Source: Nocardioides ochotonae
GTDB taxonomy: Bacteria > Actinomycetota > Actinomycetes > Propionibacteriales > Nocardioidaceae
Direction: 5' to 3'
DNA: 64,000 bases
NCBI RefSeq assembly: GCF_011420305.2
Contig: NZ_CP061769.1
Location: forward strand, 558,001 to 622,000
Part shown: positions 1 to 7,283 of the stretch, one piece after another
Layout of the letters: each line of letters opens with the position of its first letter
Position numbering within the stretch: position 1 is the first letter of the stretch
Position numbers and translations under genes: made by a program
The notes under the pieces: generated by a model
What the model was told of the DNA's origin: nothing
Seen by the model: the letters and a program-made list of their open reading frames with translations, nothing else
The model's database searches: none

Positions 1-78
1 CGCCGAGCGCAGGGAAGGTCCGGCCGGACTCGTCGGCCCCACCGGGAACCGGACCCGCTCCCGGGCCGTCCATCGGGC

Positions 79-567
79 ATGGTCATGGTCATGCGCGTGC
101 GGGGACGGGGCCGTTCCGCGGTTGTGGGTGTCGTGGCGATCGCCGTAGCGGTGGCCGTCGTCGCCGCGATCTGGGTCTCCGGGCGCGATGAGGACCGGGC
201 GCGGGTCGTCGACGGGCCGGCGCCACCGGGCTGGCTGCGGCTTGCGTACGGCGACGTGCAGGTCAGCGTCCCCGACGACTGGGACCGCCGCAGCACCGGC
301 GACTGCGTGTCCGAGGCGGAGCACTGGGGGCCGCCGACGCAGGCCGGCTGCGGGCATCGTCGCGGCGTGCACTTCGTGGTGGACCTCGATACGTTCGATC
401 CGGCCAGCGAGCCGGGCGTGGTGACACGCGGCCTCGATGCCGAAGATCCGTCCTGGCACGGCTACGTCCGGCTCGGAGACGTCGTGGTCAGCGTGAGCGA
501 CGCGGATCGCGCCGTGGTGCGACGGGTCCTCCGGTCCGTCTCGATCGAGGGCTTCCAGCCGATCTAG
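79..567 (+). CDS. Membrane-anchored protein of unknown function (VPxDW family)
   Basis: A 162-residue protein with a basic N-terminus followed by one hydrophobic segment (about residues 13-33) and no lipobox, so probably a single-pass anchor with an extracytoplasmic domain. The outer part has the pattern VSVPDDW, then cysteines, and ends in a VLRSVSIEG block. The lipoprotein at 40882-41652 has the same order (AVPSDW, cysteines, ESLRLLE), so the two look like distant paralogues. Start is uncertain: three in-frame ATGs (79, 85, 91) sit in an ATGGTC repeat. No function recognised. Confidence 0.6.
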   Translation: MVMVMRVRGRGRSAVVGVVAIAVAVAVVAAIWVSGRDEDRARVVDGPAPPGWLRLAYGDVQVSVPDDWDRRSTGDCVSEAEHWGPPTQAGCGHRRGVHFVVDLDTFDPASEPGVVTRGLDAEDPSWHGYVRLGDVVVSVSDADRAVVRRVLRSVSIEGFQPI

Positions 568-688
568 CCGGTCGCCGCGCCGGCGCGACCTGTGCCGCCA
601 CGCGGTCGGGCTGCTTCGTCCACCCCGGCCCGGTCCTGACATGATGTGACGGTCGTCGTGGGTCCTCAGCATGAGCGCCCGTGACCAG

Positions 689-764
689 GCCCCAGTAGCT
701 CAGCGGATAGAGCAGCCGCCTCCTAAGCGAAAGGTCGCAGGTTCGACTCCTGCCTGGGGCACCA
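689..764 (+). tRNA. tRNA-Arg (anticodon CCT)
   Basis: Cloverleaf with a 7-bp acceptor stem (689-695 with 754-760), D stem GCTC/GAGC, anticodon loop CTCCTAA (720-726) with CCT at 722-724, perfect 5-bp T stem, discriminator A761 and encoded CCA at 762-764. It decodes AGG. Oddity: the anticodon stem has only the three loop-proximal pairs; the outer two positions (715/731 and 716/730) are G-A and C-A mismatches. Confidence 0.93.
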
Positions 765-787
765 CCGCAGTCGCTACCGTCTCGCGC

Positions 788-2074
788 TCAGCGCCGGGTG
801 CTGTAGGCGACCCGCGCCGGCGGGCCGAGCAGCCCGCCGGCCACGGCGCGGATCGTGACGACGTGGCGCCGTCCGGGCGCGAGGTCGCGCAGCACGATCC
901 GCGGCTGACCCACGGTGCGCACCGCCCGGGCTCGACCGGGGGCCCGCAGCGCCACCCGGTAGCGAGCGGGGCCGGCCGAGCGCCAGGTCAGGACCAGGCG
1001 GGTGCGACTGCGCTCGGCGCGCACTGCGGTGACGCGCCCCGGCACCGGTACCGCGACCGCCGTCCCGGTGGCCCCGGCGCTCGTGCCCTTGTGGGCCCGC
1101 ACCCGGAACGTGTGCGCGCGACCGCCGGCGAGCCCGGTCACGACGGTCCTGCGCGCGGTGGTGCGCGGCAGGGCGCGCCACCGACCGCCGTCGGAGTAGG
1201 AGACGGCGTACCGGGTCGCCCCCGGGGTCGCCCGCCACTTCAGCGCGACCCGACGGGGACCGGGCGATGCGGTCACCACGGGTGCGCGGCTGGGGGTGGG
1301 TCGAACGGTGCCGAGCGGTCGGGGGTACGCGAGGCCGACGCCCAGCTCGGCCAGGCTGTCCGCGACGGCCGCCGCGATCCTCACCTCGCCCGCGGCCGTC
1401 GGGTGGGTGTCGTCGTAGGTGTGGGAGCGGGTGTACCCCGCGGCGACCTCGGCGACGAGGACCTCCGACGTCTCGGTGGTGAGCAGCTTGGCGAGACGCG
1501 GCAGTGCGCGGTTCAGTGCCCGGGCCGGGCGGCCGGCCTTCGCCAGCCAGGTCTGGGTGACCTCGCCGAGCACGATGGCGAGGTCGGGGTCGGCCGCCTG
1601 TGCCTCCCGGACGAGGTCCGCGAGGCGGTGCTCCAGCACCCAGGCCTCGGTGTCGTACATGAGGTCGTTGACGCCGAGGTTGACCACGAGCACGTCGGGA
1701 TGGTCGTCGCTGACCAGGTCGCCCACGAGGGCCGCGGTGTGGGCCGCCCACCGCCCCCAGGCCGCGGCGTGGTCGCGGTCGAAGTCACGGTCGGCGTACA
1801 CCGGTTGTCCGTCGCCGACCCGGTAGAGATCCGTCGAGGGACCGACGAGGTCGACGTCCGTGCCGCTGCGCTCGAGGTGCTTCCAGAGGCGGTAGCGCCA
1901 CGTCCAGTCGCCGGAGGAGCCCATCGTCACGGAGTCCCCGAGCAGCATCACGCGCACCGGCGCCGACTCCGCGGACGGCTCCTCGGCCCCCGGGCCGGCC
2001 GCGGAGGCCGGGGCGGGCCCGAGGGTCAGCGCGCCGACCAGGAGAGGGACCACCAGACGTCTGGGAAGCAGCAT
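788..2074 (-). CDS. Secreted SGNH/GDSL hydrolase with fibronectin-type C-terminal repeats
   Basis: A 428-residue exported protein: signal peptide (about 1-26, hydrophobic core then ASA), an SGNH hydrolase domain (about 40-240) with block I GDSVTMG, NLGVND around residue 132 and the catalytic Asp/His motif DDTHP around 222, then two beta-sandwich repeats of fibronectin type III look (about 265-345 and 345-425). The family hydrolyses esters of lipids or polysaccharides; the substrate cannot be told. A shorter paralogue without clear Fn3 repeats lies at 19765-20856. A TAGCCT hexamer 6 nt before the ATG suggests leaderless transcription. Confidence 0.85.
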   Translation of the reverse strand: MLLPRRLVVPLLVGALTLGPAPASAAGPGAEEPSAESAPVRVMLLGDSVTMGSSGDWTWRYRLWKHLERSGTDVDLVGPSTDLYRVGDGQPVYADRDFDRDHAAAWGRWAAHTAALVGDLVSDDHPDVLVVNLGVNDLMYDTEAWVLEHRLADLVREAQAADPDLAIVLGEVTQTWLAKAGRPARALNRALPRLAKLLTTETSEVLVAEVAAGYTRSHTYDDTHPTAAGEVRIAAAVADSLAELGVGLAYPRPLGTVRPTPSRAPVVTASPGPRRVALKWRATPGATRYAVSYSDGGRWRALPRTTARRTVVTGLAGGRAHTFRVRAHKGTSAGATGTAVAVPVPGRVTAVRAERSRTRLVLTWRSAGPARYRVALRAPGRARAVRTVGQPRIVLRDLAPGRRHVVTIRAVAGGLLGPPARVAYSTRR

Positions 2075-2080
2075 CGGCTC

Positions 2081-2086
2081 AGGCTA
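2081..2086 (-). promoter_or_regulatory. -10 element TAGCCT of a leaderless promoter (SGNH hydrolase)
   Basis: On the minus strand TAGCCT is followed by exactly 6 nt and the ATG at 2074, and no Shine-Dalgarno is present. This is the spacing expected when transcription starts on the A of the start codon. Confidence 0.55.
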
Positions 2087-2190
2087 GGTCGACCGCTGGC
2101 ACGGTGTCCCGGGATCGGCGCGAGGCCTCATCCCGGTACGGCCCAGAGACCTGGTGACTCATGGGAGGGGCATGACCGGGTACCGACCCG

Positions 2191-2206
2191 TGTGGTGTAG
2201 ATCACA
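2191..2206 (+). promoter_or_regulatory. CRP/GlxR-like site TGTGGTGTAGATCACA
   Basis: Matches the actinobacterial CRP/GlxR consensus TGTGA-NNTANN-TCACA at every conserved position but one (G for A at position 5). It lies 57 nt upstream of the ATG of the coiled-coil gene at 2263. Inferred from sequence only. Confidence 0.45.
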
Positions 2207-2262
2207 CGCCACTCGCGCGCGGCCGGCGCAGGGCTGGTGGCGCGATCTGGGAGGAGGACGGT

Positions 2263-3153
2263 ATGGCGAGCAGCGAACCGAGCAGGAGCGGCCAGCGCCG
2301 CGGAGTGCTTTCGACCCTCGCGTCAGGGGCGAGGGACATCCCGCGCAACGCCTCGTGGCTGGTCGGCAAGGCAGTCGGCGGCCATGGTGGCGATGGCGTC
2401 CATCACGAGGGGAACGGGGTCACCGGCGCGATGCGGAACGCCGGCACGAACCTCCGCGCGGCACTGCCGGGCCAGGATTCGGTCGAGGTGCGCCTCGAGC
2501 GGGCCCGCTCGGCCGCGGCGCGCGCGCAGGCCGCCGAGCAGGAGGCGCTGGCGTCCGCCGAACGCGCCCACAGCCTGTCGCAGGAAGCCGACGAGACCCG
2601 TGATCGTGAGCGCCAGCGCCTGAAGGAGGCGAAGGAGGAGCAGGCCCGGATCGTCAAGGAGCGGGTCGCGGAGGCGCGGCGCGAGGCCGAGGCCGACGCC
2701 GAGGAGATCCTCTCCGGCGAACGCGAGCAGGCCGAGGCCCGGATCGAGCAGACCCGGGAGGCCGCGGAGGAGGCGCAGCGGGAGGCGGAGGACCGCTACC
2801 GGCGGGCGACCGCGCTCCTGGCCCAGGCGCGATCCCTCGCCGACGAGGCCGCGGAGGCGGCCACCGCTGCCGCCGAGGAGGCGCGCGCGCAGGCCGAGAA
2901 GATCGCTGCCGACGCACGCAAGGGAGCCGATGAGGCCGCGGCGGCCACCGCGCGGGTGGAGGAGGTCCGGGCCGGGACCGCCAAGACCGCCGCGAAGGTC
3001 GTGCGCAGCGTCGACTCACCCGAGCGTCGCGGCCGGCTTGCGGACCTGACGAAGGTCGAGCTCCTCGAGCTCGCGACCGCCCGCGGTGTCCAGCACAACT
3101 CCTCCACCACCAAGCAGCAGCTGGTCACCGCGCTGCGACGAGCCAAGGCCTGA
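2263..3153 (+). CDS. Coiled-coil protein with C-terminal Rho-N/SAP-like domain
   Basis: A 296-residue protein. Residues about 75-250 are an almost unbroken Ala/Glu/Arg-rich heptad pattern, predicted to be one long coiled coil. The last ~40 residues (LADLTKVELLELATARGV onward) resemble the small helical Rho-N/SAP-type nucleic-acid-binding fold. No signal peptide or membrane segment, so cytoplasmic, possibly nucleoid-associated. A strong GGAGGA lies just before the ATG. It is followed 20 nt later by a 56-residue gene on the same strand. The exact role is unknown. Confidence 0.8.
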   Translation: MASSEPSRSGQRRGVLSTLASGARDIPRNASWLVGKAVGGHGGDGVHHEGNGVTGAMRNAGTNLRAALPGQDSVEVRLERARSAAARAQAAEQEALASAERAHSLSQEADETRDRERQRLKEAKEEQARIVKERVAEARREAEADAEEILSGEREQAEARIEQTREAAEEAQREAEDRYRRATALLAQARSLADEAAEAATAAAEEARAQAEKIAADARKGADEAAAATARVEEVRAGTAKTAAKVVRSVDSPERRGRLADLTKVELLELATARGVQHNSSTTKQQLVTALRRAKA

Positions 3154-3173
3154 TCGGGCCGGGAGGAGTGAGC

Positions 3174-3344
3174 ATGAGCTTGTTCAGGAGAGAGAGCGCG
3201 TGGGACAAGGTCGCGCGCCCGTTGCGCAAGGCGGGGGCCGACTCGGCCGTGCGTGCCGGCCTGACGGTCGGGGCGACAGCGGTCGCGTTGTCGGCGGCCA
3301 GCTCGGTGGCGAGCGCCCTCAGGCGGCGACAGGACGGGCGGTGA
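3174..3344 (+). CDS. Small cationic protein (56 aa), unknown function
   Basis: ATG 3174 is preceded by GGGAGGAG (3161-3168), one of the best ribosome-binding sites in the area. The product starts MSLFRRESAWDKVARPLRK, has an Ala/Val-rich weakly hydrophobic middle (about 24-47) and ends RRRQDGR. That suits a small membrane-associated protein with basic ends. It sits 20 nt behind the coiled-coil gene and its TGA overlaps a GTG that could start the next frame. No family recognised. Confidence 0.6.
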   Translation: MSLFRRESAWDKVARPLRKAGADSAVRAGLTVGATAVALSAASSVASALRRRQDGR

Positions 3345-3673
3345 GCCGTGCTCGGACCACGGTGCCGCACCCCGGCCGGTTGTCGGGTGTGTCCGGTCGC
3401 TGGCGCGGAGGGCTGGAGCCCATCCTTCAACCGGACCCCGGGGGGAGCCTGACCGAAGGGGTGGTCGTGCGGACCAGCCTGGTCGCGCGACTGTTCGGGG
3501 TGCGGTTGCTGCGCATCGACGGCACGGTGCTGATCGCGCCCGCTCGACTCGACGGGACGGTGCTCCGGTCGGTGCCTGCGGGGGCGGCGTCGCGCTGGGC
3601 GCCGGGGGAGGGGTTGGCCCGGGCGGGGGAGCTGCTCGAGGAGAACCATCGCGTGCTGCGTCGGCGTGCCTGA
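3341..3673 (+). CDS. Possible small protein (110 aa), unknown function
   Basis: An open frame from GTG 3341, which overlaps the TGA of the preceding 56-residue gene by 4 nt as in translational coupling. The central part (SLTEGVVVRTSLVARLFGVRLLRIDGTVLIAP) reads like a beta-rich protein segment and the end is charged helix, but the N-terminal 35 residues look like non-coding high-GC frame. No family recognised; it may not be expressed. Confidence 0.35.
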   Translation: MSRARTTVPHPGRLSGVSGRWRGGLEPILQPDPGGSLTEGVVVRTSLVARLFGVRLLRIDGTVLIAPARLDGTVLRSVPAGAASRWAPGEGLARAGELLEENHRVLRRRA

Positions 3674-3705
3674 ATGATCTTGACCGCGCGGTCCATCCGC
3701 GACGG

Positions 3706-3853
3706 CTACGCGTCGGGTGGGTGCGCGGTGACGAGGTGGGTGGCGCGGTCCTTGATCAGGTGCAGCCCGTGGGGTGAGCGCCAGAGGTACGTCGTCGCGT
3801 CGGTCTTGTCGTAGGTCCACGCGGTGTGGGTCTTGGCCCGATGATGTCGCCGG
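3706..3853 (-). pseudogene. Truncated 3' end of a DUF222/HNH gene
   Basis: Reads RRHHRAKTHTAWTYDK, then the C-terminus TAHPPDA and a stop. This is a near-copy of the last ~48 codons of the intact HNH gene at 4077-5375, which lies directly upstream in the same orientation. The match begins at the second HNH histidine pair and breaks off abruptly at about 3853, so the N-terminal domain and most of the HNH motif are missing. Best read as a tandem partial duplication or deletion relic. Confidence 0.75.
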
Positions 3854-4034
3854 GGCGCGGACCGCCCTCCTCGTTCCAGGCCCCGCAAATCCTCGGGCCG
3901 GGTGCCGGTGCCGGTCGCGACCTCTACCGATGCCTCGAGAACCCCCGCCCCCACGCCCTGGGGCACATGCAGGAGCGTCCCGAACTTCCTCGCCTGAAGC
4001 CAAGCGCTACAGAACCGTGCCCGGACAGGGATTC
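3854..4034. other. Spacer between HNH relic and intact HNH gene
   Basis: No gene supported. One minus-strand frame is open here and continues into the relic, but its protein resembles neither DUF222 nor any family I recognise. Confidence 0.4.
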
Positions 4035-4063
4035 GGCCCCGCCGACGGGATGTGGGCGGGGTC
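4035..4063 (-). terminator. Hairpin terminator of the first HNH gene
   Basis: GGCCCCGCC (4035-4043) pairs with GGCGGGGTC (4055-4063) in a 9-bp stem with one G-T pair and an 11-nt loop, just downstream of the HNH stop. A GC-rich stem in the same position follows the second HNH gene (27411-27439), which supports function. No T-tract. Confidence 0.5.
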
Positions 4064-4076
4064 CGGGGCGCGGGAT

Positions 4077-5375
4077 CTACTCGTCGGGTGGGTGTGCGGT
4101 GACGAGCCGAGTGGTGCCGTGGTCCTTGATCAGGTGGAGCCCGTGCGGGGACCGCCAGAGGTACGTCGCGGCGTCGGTTGTGTCGTAGGTCCAGGCGGTG
4201 TGGGTCTTGGCCCGGTGATGTCGCCGGCAGAGCGGGGCCAAGTTGCAGCTGCACGTGGGACCCCCGTGACCATGCGCGGTGACGTGGTCGGTGTCGCAGC
4301 GCCGGGCGGGGCGATCGCACCACGGGAAGGCGCACACCGGCGAGGCCAGCTTGGTCTGCTCGGCCAGCCGGTCGGGGATGGCGTAGGCGTCGGCGTGGTG
4401 GTGGGCCTCGAGGTCGATGACCGGCCTGATGACCACGTGGGTGTCAGTGCCGCACCACTCGCGGACCTGCTCGGTGGAGACGATGGACCGTGTCTCCTCG
4501 ACGTGGGCGATGCCGGCCTCGTCGCGGGAGATCGCGGCGTGGGAGAGGTGGACGTGGATCACTACCTGGCGGGGCTTCACGACCGAGGCGGCGTCCTCAC
4601 CGGCCTCCGCCCCGAGGTCGAAGGCCAGCTGGCGCCGGGCGAGCTCGCCCGCCGCCATCGAGCGGTGCACGTCGAGCGACTCGGTGGATCCGAGAGCCGC
4701 CAGTTCCTCGGCGCCCTGGGAGATCGCAGCGTTGAGGTCGAGGGCGTCGGCCAGGTCGAGGACTCCCTCCACGTGGACGGTGCCGTCGTGGGTGGCCTCG
4801 CGGGTGTGCACGTCGAAGCGGCGTCCGTCGGCCGCGCCGAGACGGTCCTTCTCCGCACCCTCGGGGTCGAACATCACGCGGGCCTGGTCGACGAGCCGCT
4901 CGATCCCGGCCCAGCTGATCTTCCCCACGAAGCCGGCCACCTGGCGGTCCACGAAGTCCGCGGCGTCCAGCGGGAGGGTCGTGGTCAGCTGCGCGAGCCG
5001 GCGGGCCTTCCACAGCGGGACCTTGCCGGCGCGGACCAGCTTCCAGGTGCGCTTCAGTCGGTGCGCCAGCTCCAGCGCGTCACCCACCAGCGAACGGGCG
5101 GAATCGGTCGACATGCCGATCGCGGCGCCGAACTCCATGGGTGCGAACTCCGCCACCAGCGGCGCCCCCTCGCCCGCGAGTGGAACGGCCAGCTCCCCGA
5201 ACGCCAGCCCCGCGGCGGGCGCCTCGGCCACCGACTCCTCCGGGTGCATCGCCGCCCACACGAGAGCGGCCTCCACGACGTCGATCTCCGCCCGCTGGGC
5301 CGCAGCCCGACGGCGCTGCGCGAACGCCAGCACGGCGGCTGGAGTGTCGCAGTCGGGGAGCTCGGAGTCGGCCAT
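4077..5375 (-). CDS. DUF222/HNH endonuclease-domain protein (13E12 repeat type), SOS-regulated
   Basis: A 432-residue protein: helical DUF222 domain (about 30-300) and a C-terminal HNH nuclease domain (about 355-410) with a CAFPWC pair, TDHV, CSCN, CRRHH and a final LWRSPHGLHL block. The family is abundant and often multicopy in actinobacteria; the biological role is unsettled, but the HNH residues needed for metal binding and cleavage are all here. It strongly resembles the gene at 27453-28754, and its own 3' end is duplicated at 3706-3853. A LexA box covers its promoter and the ATG is 5 nt behind a TAGAAT -10, so expression is probably DNA-damage induced. Confidence 0.88.
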   Translation of the reverse strand: MADSELPDCDTPAAVLAFAQRRRAAAQRAEIDVVEAALVWAAMHPEESVAEAPAAGLAFGELAVPLAGEGAPLVAEFAPMEFGAAIGMSTDSARSLVGDALELAHRLKRTWKLVRAGKVPLWKARRLAQLTTTLPLDAADFVDRQVAGFVGKISWAGIERLVDQARVMFDPEGAEKDRLGAADGRRFDVHTREATHDGTVHVEGVLDLADALDLNAAISQGAEELAALGSTESLDVHRSMAAGELARRQLAFDLGAEAGEDAASVVKPRQVVIHVHLSHAAISRDEAGIAHVEETRSIVSTEQVREWCGTDTHVVIRPVIDLEAHHHADAYAIPDRLAEQTKLASPVCAFPWCDRPARRCDTDHVTAHGHGGPTCSCNLAPLCRRHHRAKTHTAWTYDTTDAATYLWRSPHGLHLIKDHGTTRLVTAHPPDE

Positions 5376-5380
5376 GCCTC

Positions 5381-5386
5381 ATTCTA
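5381..5386 (-). promoter_or_regulatory. -10 TAGAAT of the first HNH gene
   Basis: On the minus strand TAGAAT lies between the LexA box and the ATG, 5 nt before the start codon. The second HNH gene has TAAGAT in exactly the same place. Confidence 0.55.
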
Positions 5387-5387
5387 C

Positions 5388-5403
5388 TCGAACGTGCGTT
5401 CGA
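5388..5403 (-). promoter_or_regulatory. LexA (SOS) box TCGAACGTGCGTTCGA
   Basis: Perfect match to the mycobacterial/actinobacterial LexA operator TCGAAC-N4-GTTCGA. It ends 1 nt before the -10 of the HNH gene, so bound LexA would block its promoter. Confidence 0.88.
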
Positions 5404-5487
5404 GGACAAGGGTTTCTCCGCCGGAGTTGCCGGCTTCGTGCTCGGGGCCTCGACAAGCTCGACAAGTCCCGATGATCGGCAGCGATC

Positions 5488-5501
5488 TGGAACGTGTTCC
5501 A
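5488..5501 (+). promoter_or_regulatory. KstR-like operator TGGAACGTGTTCCA
   Basis: Matches the KstR-type TetR motif TnnAACnnGTTnnA and is a near-perfect palindrome. It covers -38 to -25 relative to the SDR start codon, over the -35 region, consistent with repression. A second match lies at 8196-8209 before the GMC gene. Confidence 0.6.
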
Positions 5502-5512
5502 CTGCTGTGCGC

Positions 5513-5518
5513 TAGCGT
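5513..5518 (+). promoter_or_regulatory. -10 TAGCGT of a leaderless promoter (SDR operon)
   Basis: TAGCGT followed by 7 nt and ATG 5526, without a Shine-Dalgarno. Confidence 0.55.
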
Positions 5519-5525
5519 CCGAGCT

Positions 5526-6251
5526 ATGAGCAGTGAGCAGCAGGCGCAGCGCGTCGTCGTGGTCACCGGTGCCGCCTCCGGGGTCGGGTACGCGACCGCT
5601 GAGATGTTCCGTGATGCCGGCGAGATCGTCTTCGGTCTCGACCGCGCCGCGACGGTGCCCGAGGGCGTGACGTATGTCGAGTGCGACGTCTCGAGCAAGG
5701 CCGCGGTCGACGCCGCGATCGAGGTGTGCGGGCAGCACGGGCGCATCGATGTGCTCGCCAACGTGGCGGGCATCGTGCAGTTCGGCCGCTTCGAGCAGAT
5801 CAGCGAGGCCGAGCTGGACCGGGTGCTGGCGGTCAACCTCAAGGGCCCCTTCCTGCTGACCCAGGCGGCGCTGCCGCTGTTGGAGGTCGGTCCCGGCTGC
5901 GTGGTCAACGTGGCCTCGGTGGCCGGCCGCGTCCCGCAGCCGTACGCCGCGGCGTACGGCGCCTCGAAGGGCGGGCTGGTTCAGCTGACCAAGAACCTCG
6001 CCCTCGAGCTGGCCTCGCGCCGCATCCGCGTCAACGCCGTGTGCCCCGGCACCATCGACACCCCGATGGTGGCCCAGGTGGCCTCGACGTACCCCACCGA
6101 CCTGGACCCGAAGGTCGCCGAGCGATTGCACATGCAGTTTCCCGGAACGATCTCGCCGCAGGAGGTGGCGGAGTCGATCCGCTACCTGTCCTCGCCGCAG
6201 GCCCGGTTCGTCACGGGCGAGGTGCTGGCGATCGACGGGTTCATGAGTTGA
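5526..6251 (+). CDS. Short-chain dehydrogenase/reductase (SDR)
   Basis: A 241-residue classical SDR, an NAD(P)-dependent oxidoreductase acting on an alcohol or ketone. Visible motifs: cofactor loop TGAASGVG (about 15-22), NVAG, catalytic Ser in NVASVAG, the YGASK tetrad (Tyr and Lys) and the PGTIDTPM segment. Cytoplasmic. It is the first gene of a pair with a second SDR 29 nt downstream, behind a KstR-like operator, so it probably belongs to inducible catabolism of a hydrophobic substrate such as a steroid or terpenoid. The substrate is not deducible. Confidence 0.85.
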   Translation: MSSEQQAQRVVVVTGAASGVGYATAEMFRDAGEIVFGLDRAATVPEGVTYVECDVSSKAAVDAAIEVCGQHGRIDVLANVAGIVQFGRFEQISEAELDRVLAVNLKGPFLLTQAALPLLEVGPGCVVNVASVAGRVPQPYAAAYGASKGGLVQLTKNLALELASRRIRVNAVCPGTIDTPMVAQVASTYPTDLDPKVAERLHMQFPGTISPQEVAESIRYLSSPQARFVTGEVLAIDGFMS

Positions 6252-6280
6252 GCACAGGGCAGGCGAGCGAGGGAGTGGGC

Positions 6281-7054
6281 ATGACGGGCAGGGGAGTGCT
6301 GGACGGCAAGGTCGCGCTGGTGACCGGCGCCGCGCGTGGCGTGGGTGCGGGGATCGCGCGGGCCTTCGCCAAGGAGGGCGCCCGGGTCGCGGTGCTCGAC
6401 CTCGACGCCGCTGGGGCGGAGGCGATGGCCGCGGAGCTGGAGGAGCACGCGCCGGCGATCGGCCTGGGCTGCGACATCCGCGACTCCGCCCAGGTCGACG
6501 CCAGTGTCGCGCGAGTGGTGGAGCGGTTCGGCACCGTGGACATCCTGGTCAACAACGCGATGGCCTCGGCCCAGAGCCGCTTCGAGGACGCGACCGACGC
6601 CGACATCGACCTCGCGCTCGACACCGGCCCCAAGGCCACCTACTACTTCATGCGCGCCTGCTTCCCGCACCTCAAGGGGACCCTGGAGGAGGGCGGCGGC
6701 CGCATCATCAACCTGCGCTCCGCCTCCGACCCGGGCGGTCTCGCGGGCTACGGCGCGTACGTCGCGGCGAAGGCCGGCGTTGGTGGTCTGACCCGGGTCG
6801 CGGCGCGGGAGTGGGGGCGCCACGGCATCACCGTGAACAATCTGGCGCCGTTCGTGCTGACCGAGGGCGCGAAGGCCCACTTCGACGAGCGGCCCGACGA
6901 GCTCAAGGGCGTGCTGCGTCACCTCTCCGTGCCGCGCGCGGGCGACGCCGAGAGCGACGTCGGGCGGGCGGCGGTCTTCCTCGCCGGACCGGACGCCAGC
7001 TATGTCACCGGCTGCACGCTCACCGTCGACGGCGGGGGCACCTTCTTCTCCTGA
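6281..7054 (+). CDS. Short-chain dehydrogenase/reductase (SDR), atypical active-site loops
   Basis: A 257-residue SDR with cofactor motif TGAARGVGAG (about 16-25), acidic D after the second strand (VLDLD), and YGAYVAAK providing the catalytic Tyr and Lys. Two spots deviate from the classical pattern: NNAMA instead of NNAG, and INLRSASD where the Ser strand normally reads INxSS. ATG 6281 is preferred over an in-frame GTG at 6275 because GAGGGAG sits at the right distance from it. Probably cotranscribed with the first SDR. Confidence 0.83.
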   Translation: MTGRGVLDGKVALVTGAARGVGAGIARAFAKEGARVAVLDLDAAGAEAMAAELEEHAPAIGLGCDIRDSAQVDASVARVVERFGTVDILVNNAMASAQSRFEDATDADIDLALDTGPKATYYFMRACFPHLKGTLEEGGGRIINLRSASDPGGLAGYGAYVAAKAGVGGLTRVAAREWGRHGITVNNLAPFVLTEGAKAHFDERPDELKGVLRHLSVPRAGDAESDVGRAAVFLAGPDASYVTGCTLTVDGGGTFFS

Positions 7055-7126
7055 GCCGAGGTGGCGCCGCCGTGCCCTCGAGGCGCGGCGGTCCCACGCA
7101 GCAGTGCCCGGCGCCGCGCCGGCGAG

Positions 7127-7144
7127 CCATGCTGGCTAGCATGG
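7127..7144. other. Hairpin CCATGCT-GGCT-AGCATGG before tRNA-Thr
   Basis: A perfect 7-bp stem with 4-nt loop between the SDR operon and tRNA-Thr. It may end SDR transcription. Its 3' arm also contains TAGCAT (7137-7142), a possible -10 for the tRNA 24 nt downstream. Confidence 0.4.
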
Positions 7145-7166
7145 CCGTCGGCCCGGACCGGGCCAC

Positions 7167-7242
7167 GCCGGTGTAGCTCAGTTGGTAGAGCGCCTCATTT
7201 GTAATGAGGATGTCGCGGGTTCGACCCCTGTCACCGGCTCCA
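7167..7242 (+). tRNA. tRNA-Thr (anticodon TGT)
   Basis: Full cloverleaf: acceptor GCCGGTG (7167-7173) with CACCGGC (7232-7238), D stem GCTC/GAGC, anticodon stem CCTCA/TGAGG with loop TTTGTAA and anticodon TGT at 7200-7202, T-loop TTCGACC, and encoded CCA at 7240-7242. The T stem contains two G-T pairs. Reads ACA codons. Confidence 0.95.
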
Positions 7243-7283
7243 CCCCCACCACCCCCGGCTTCATCTGGGGGGTGGGGCGGCGC

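Noticed and set aside
671..2200. A 509-codon plus-strand frame running through tRNA-Arg
   Set aside because: It contains the tRNA and the antisense of the SGNH hydrolase; no protein similarity.
3682..3693. Palindrome GACCGCGCGGTC between the small genes and the HNH relic
   Set aside because: Short GC palindromes are frequent by chance in this base composition and nothing else supports a function.
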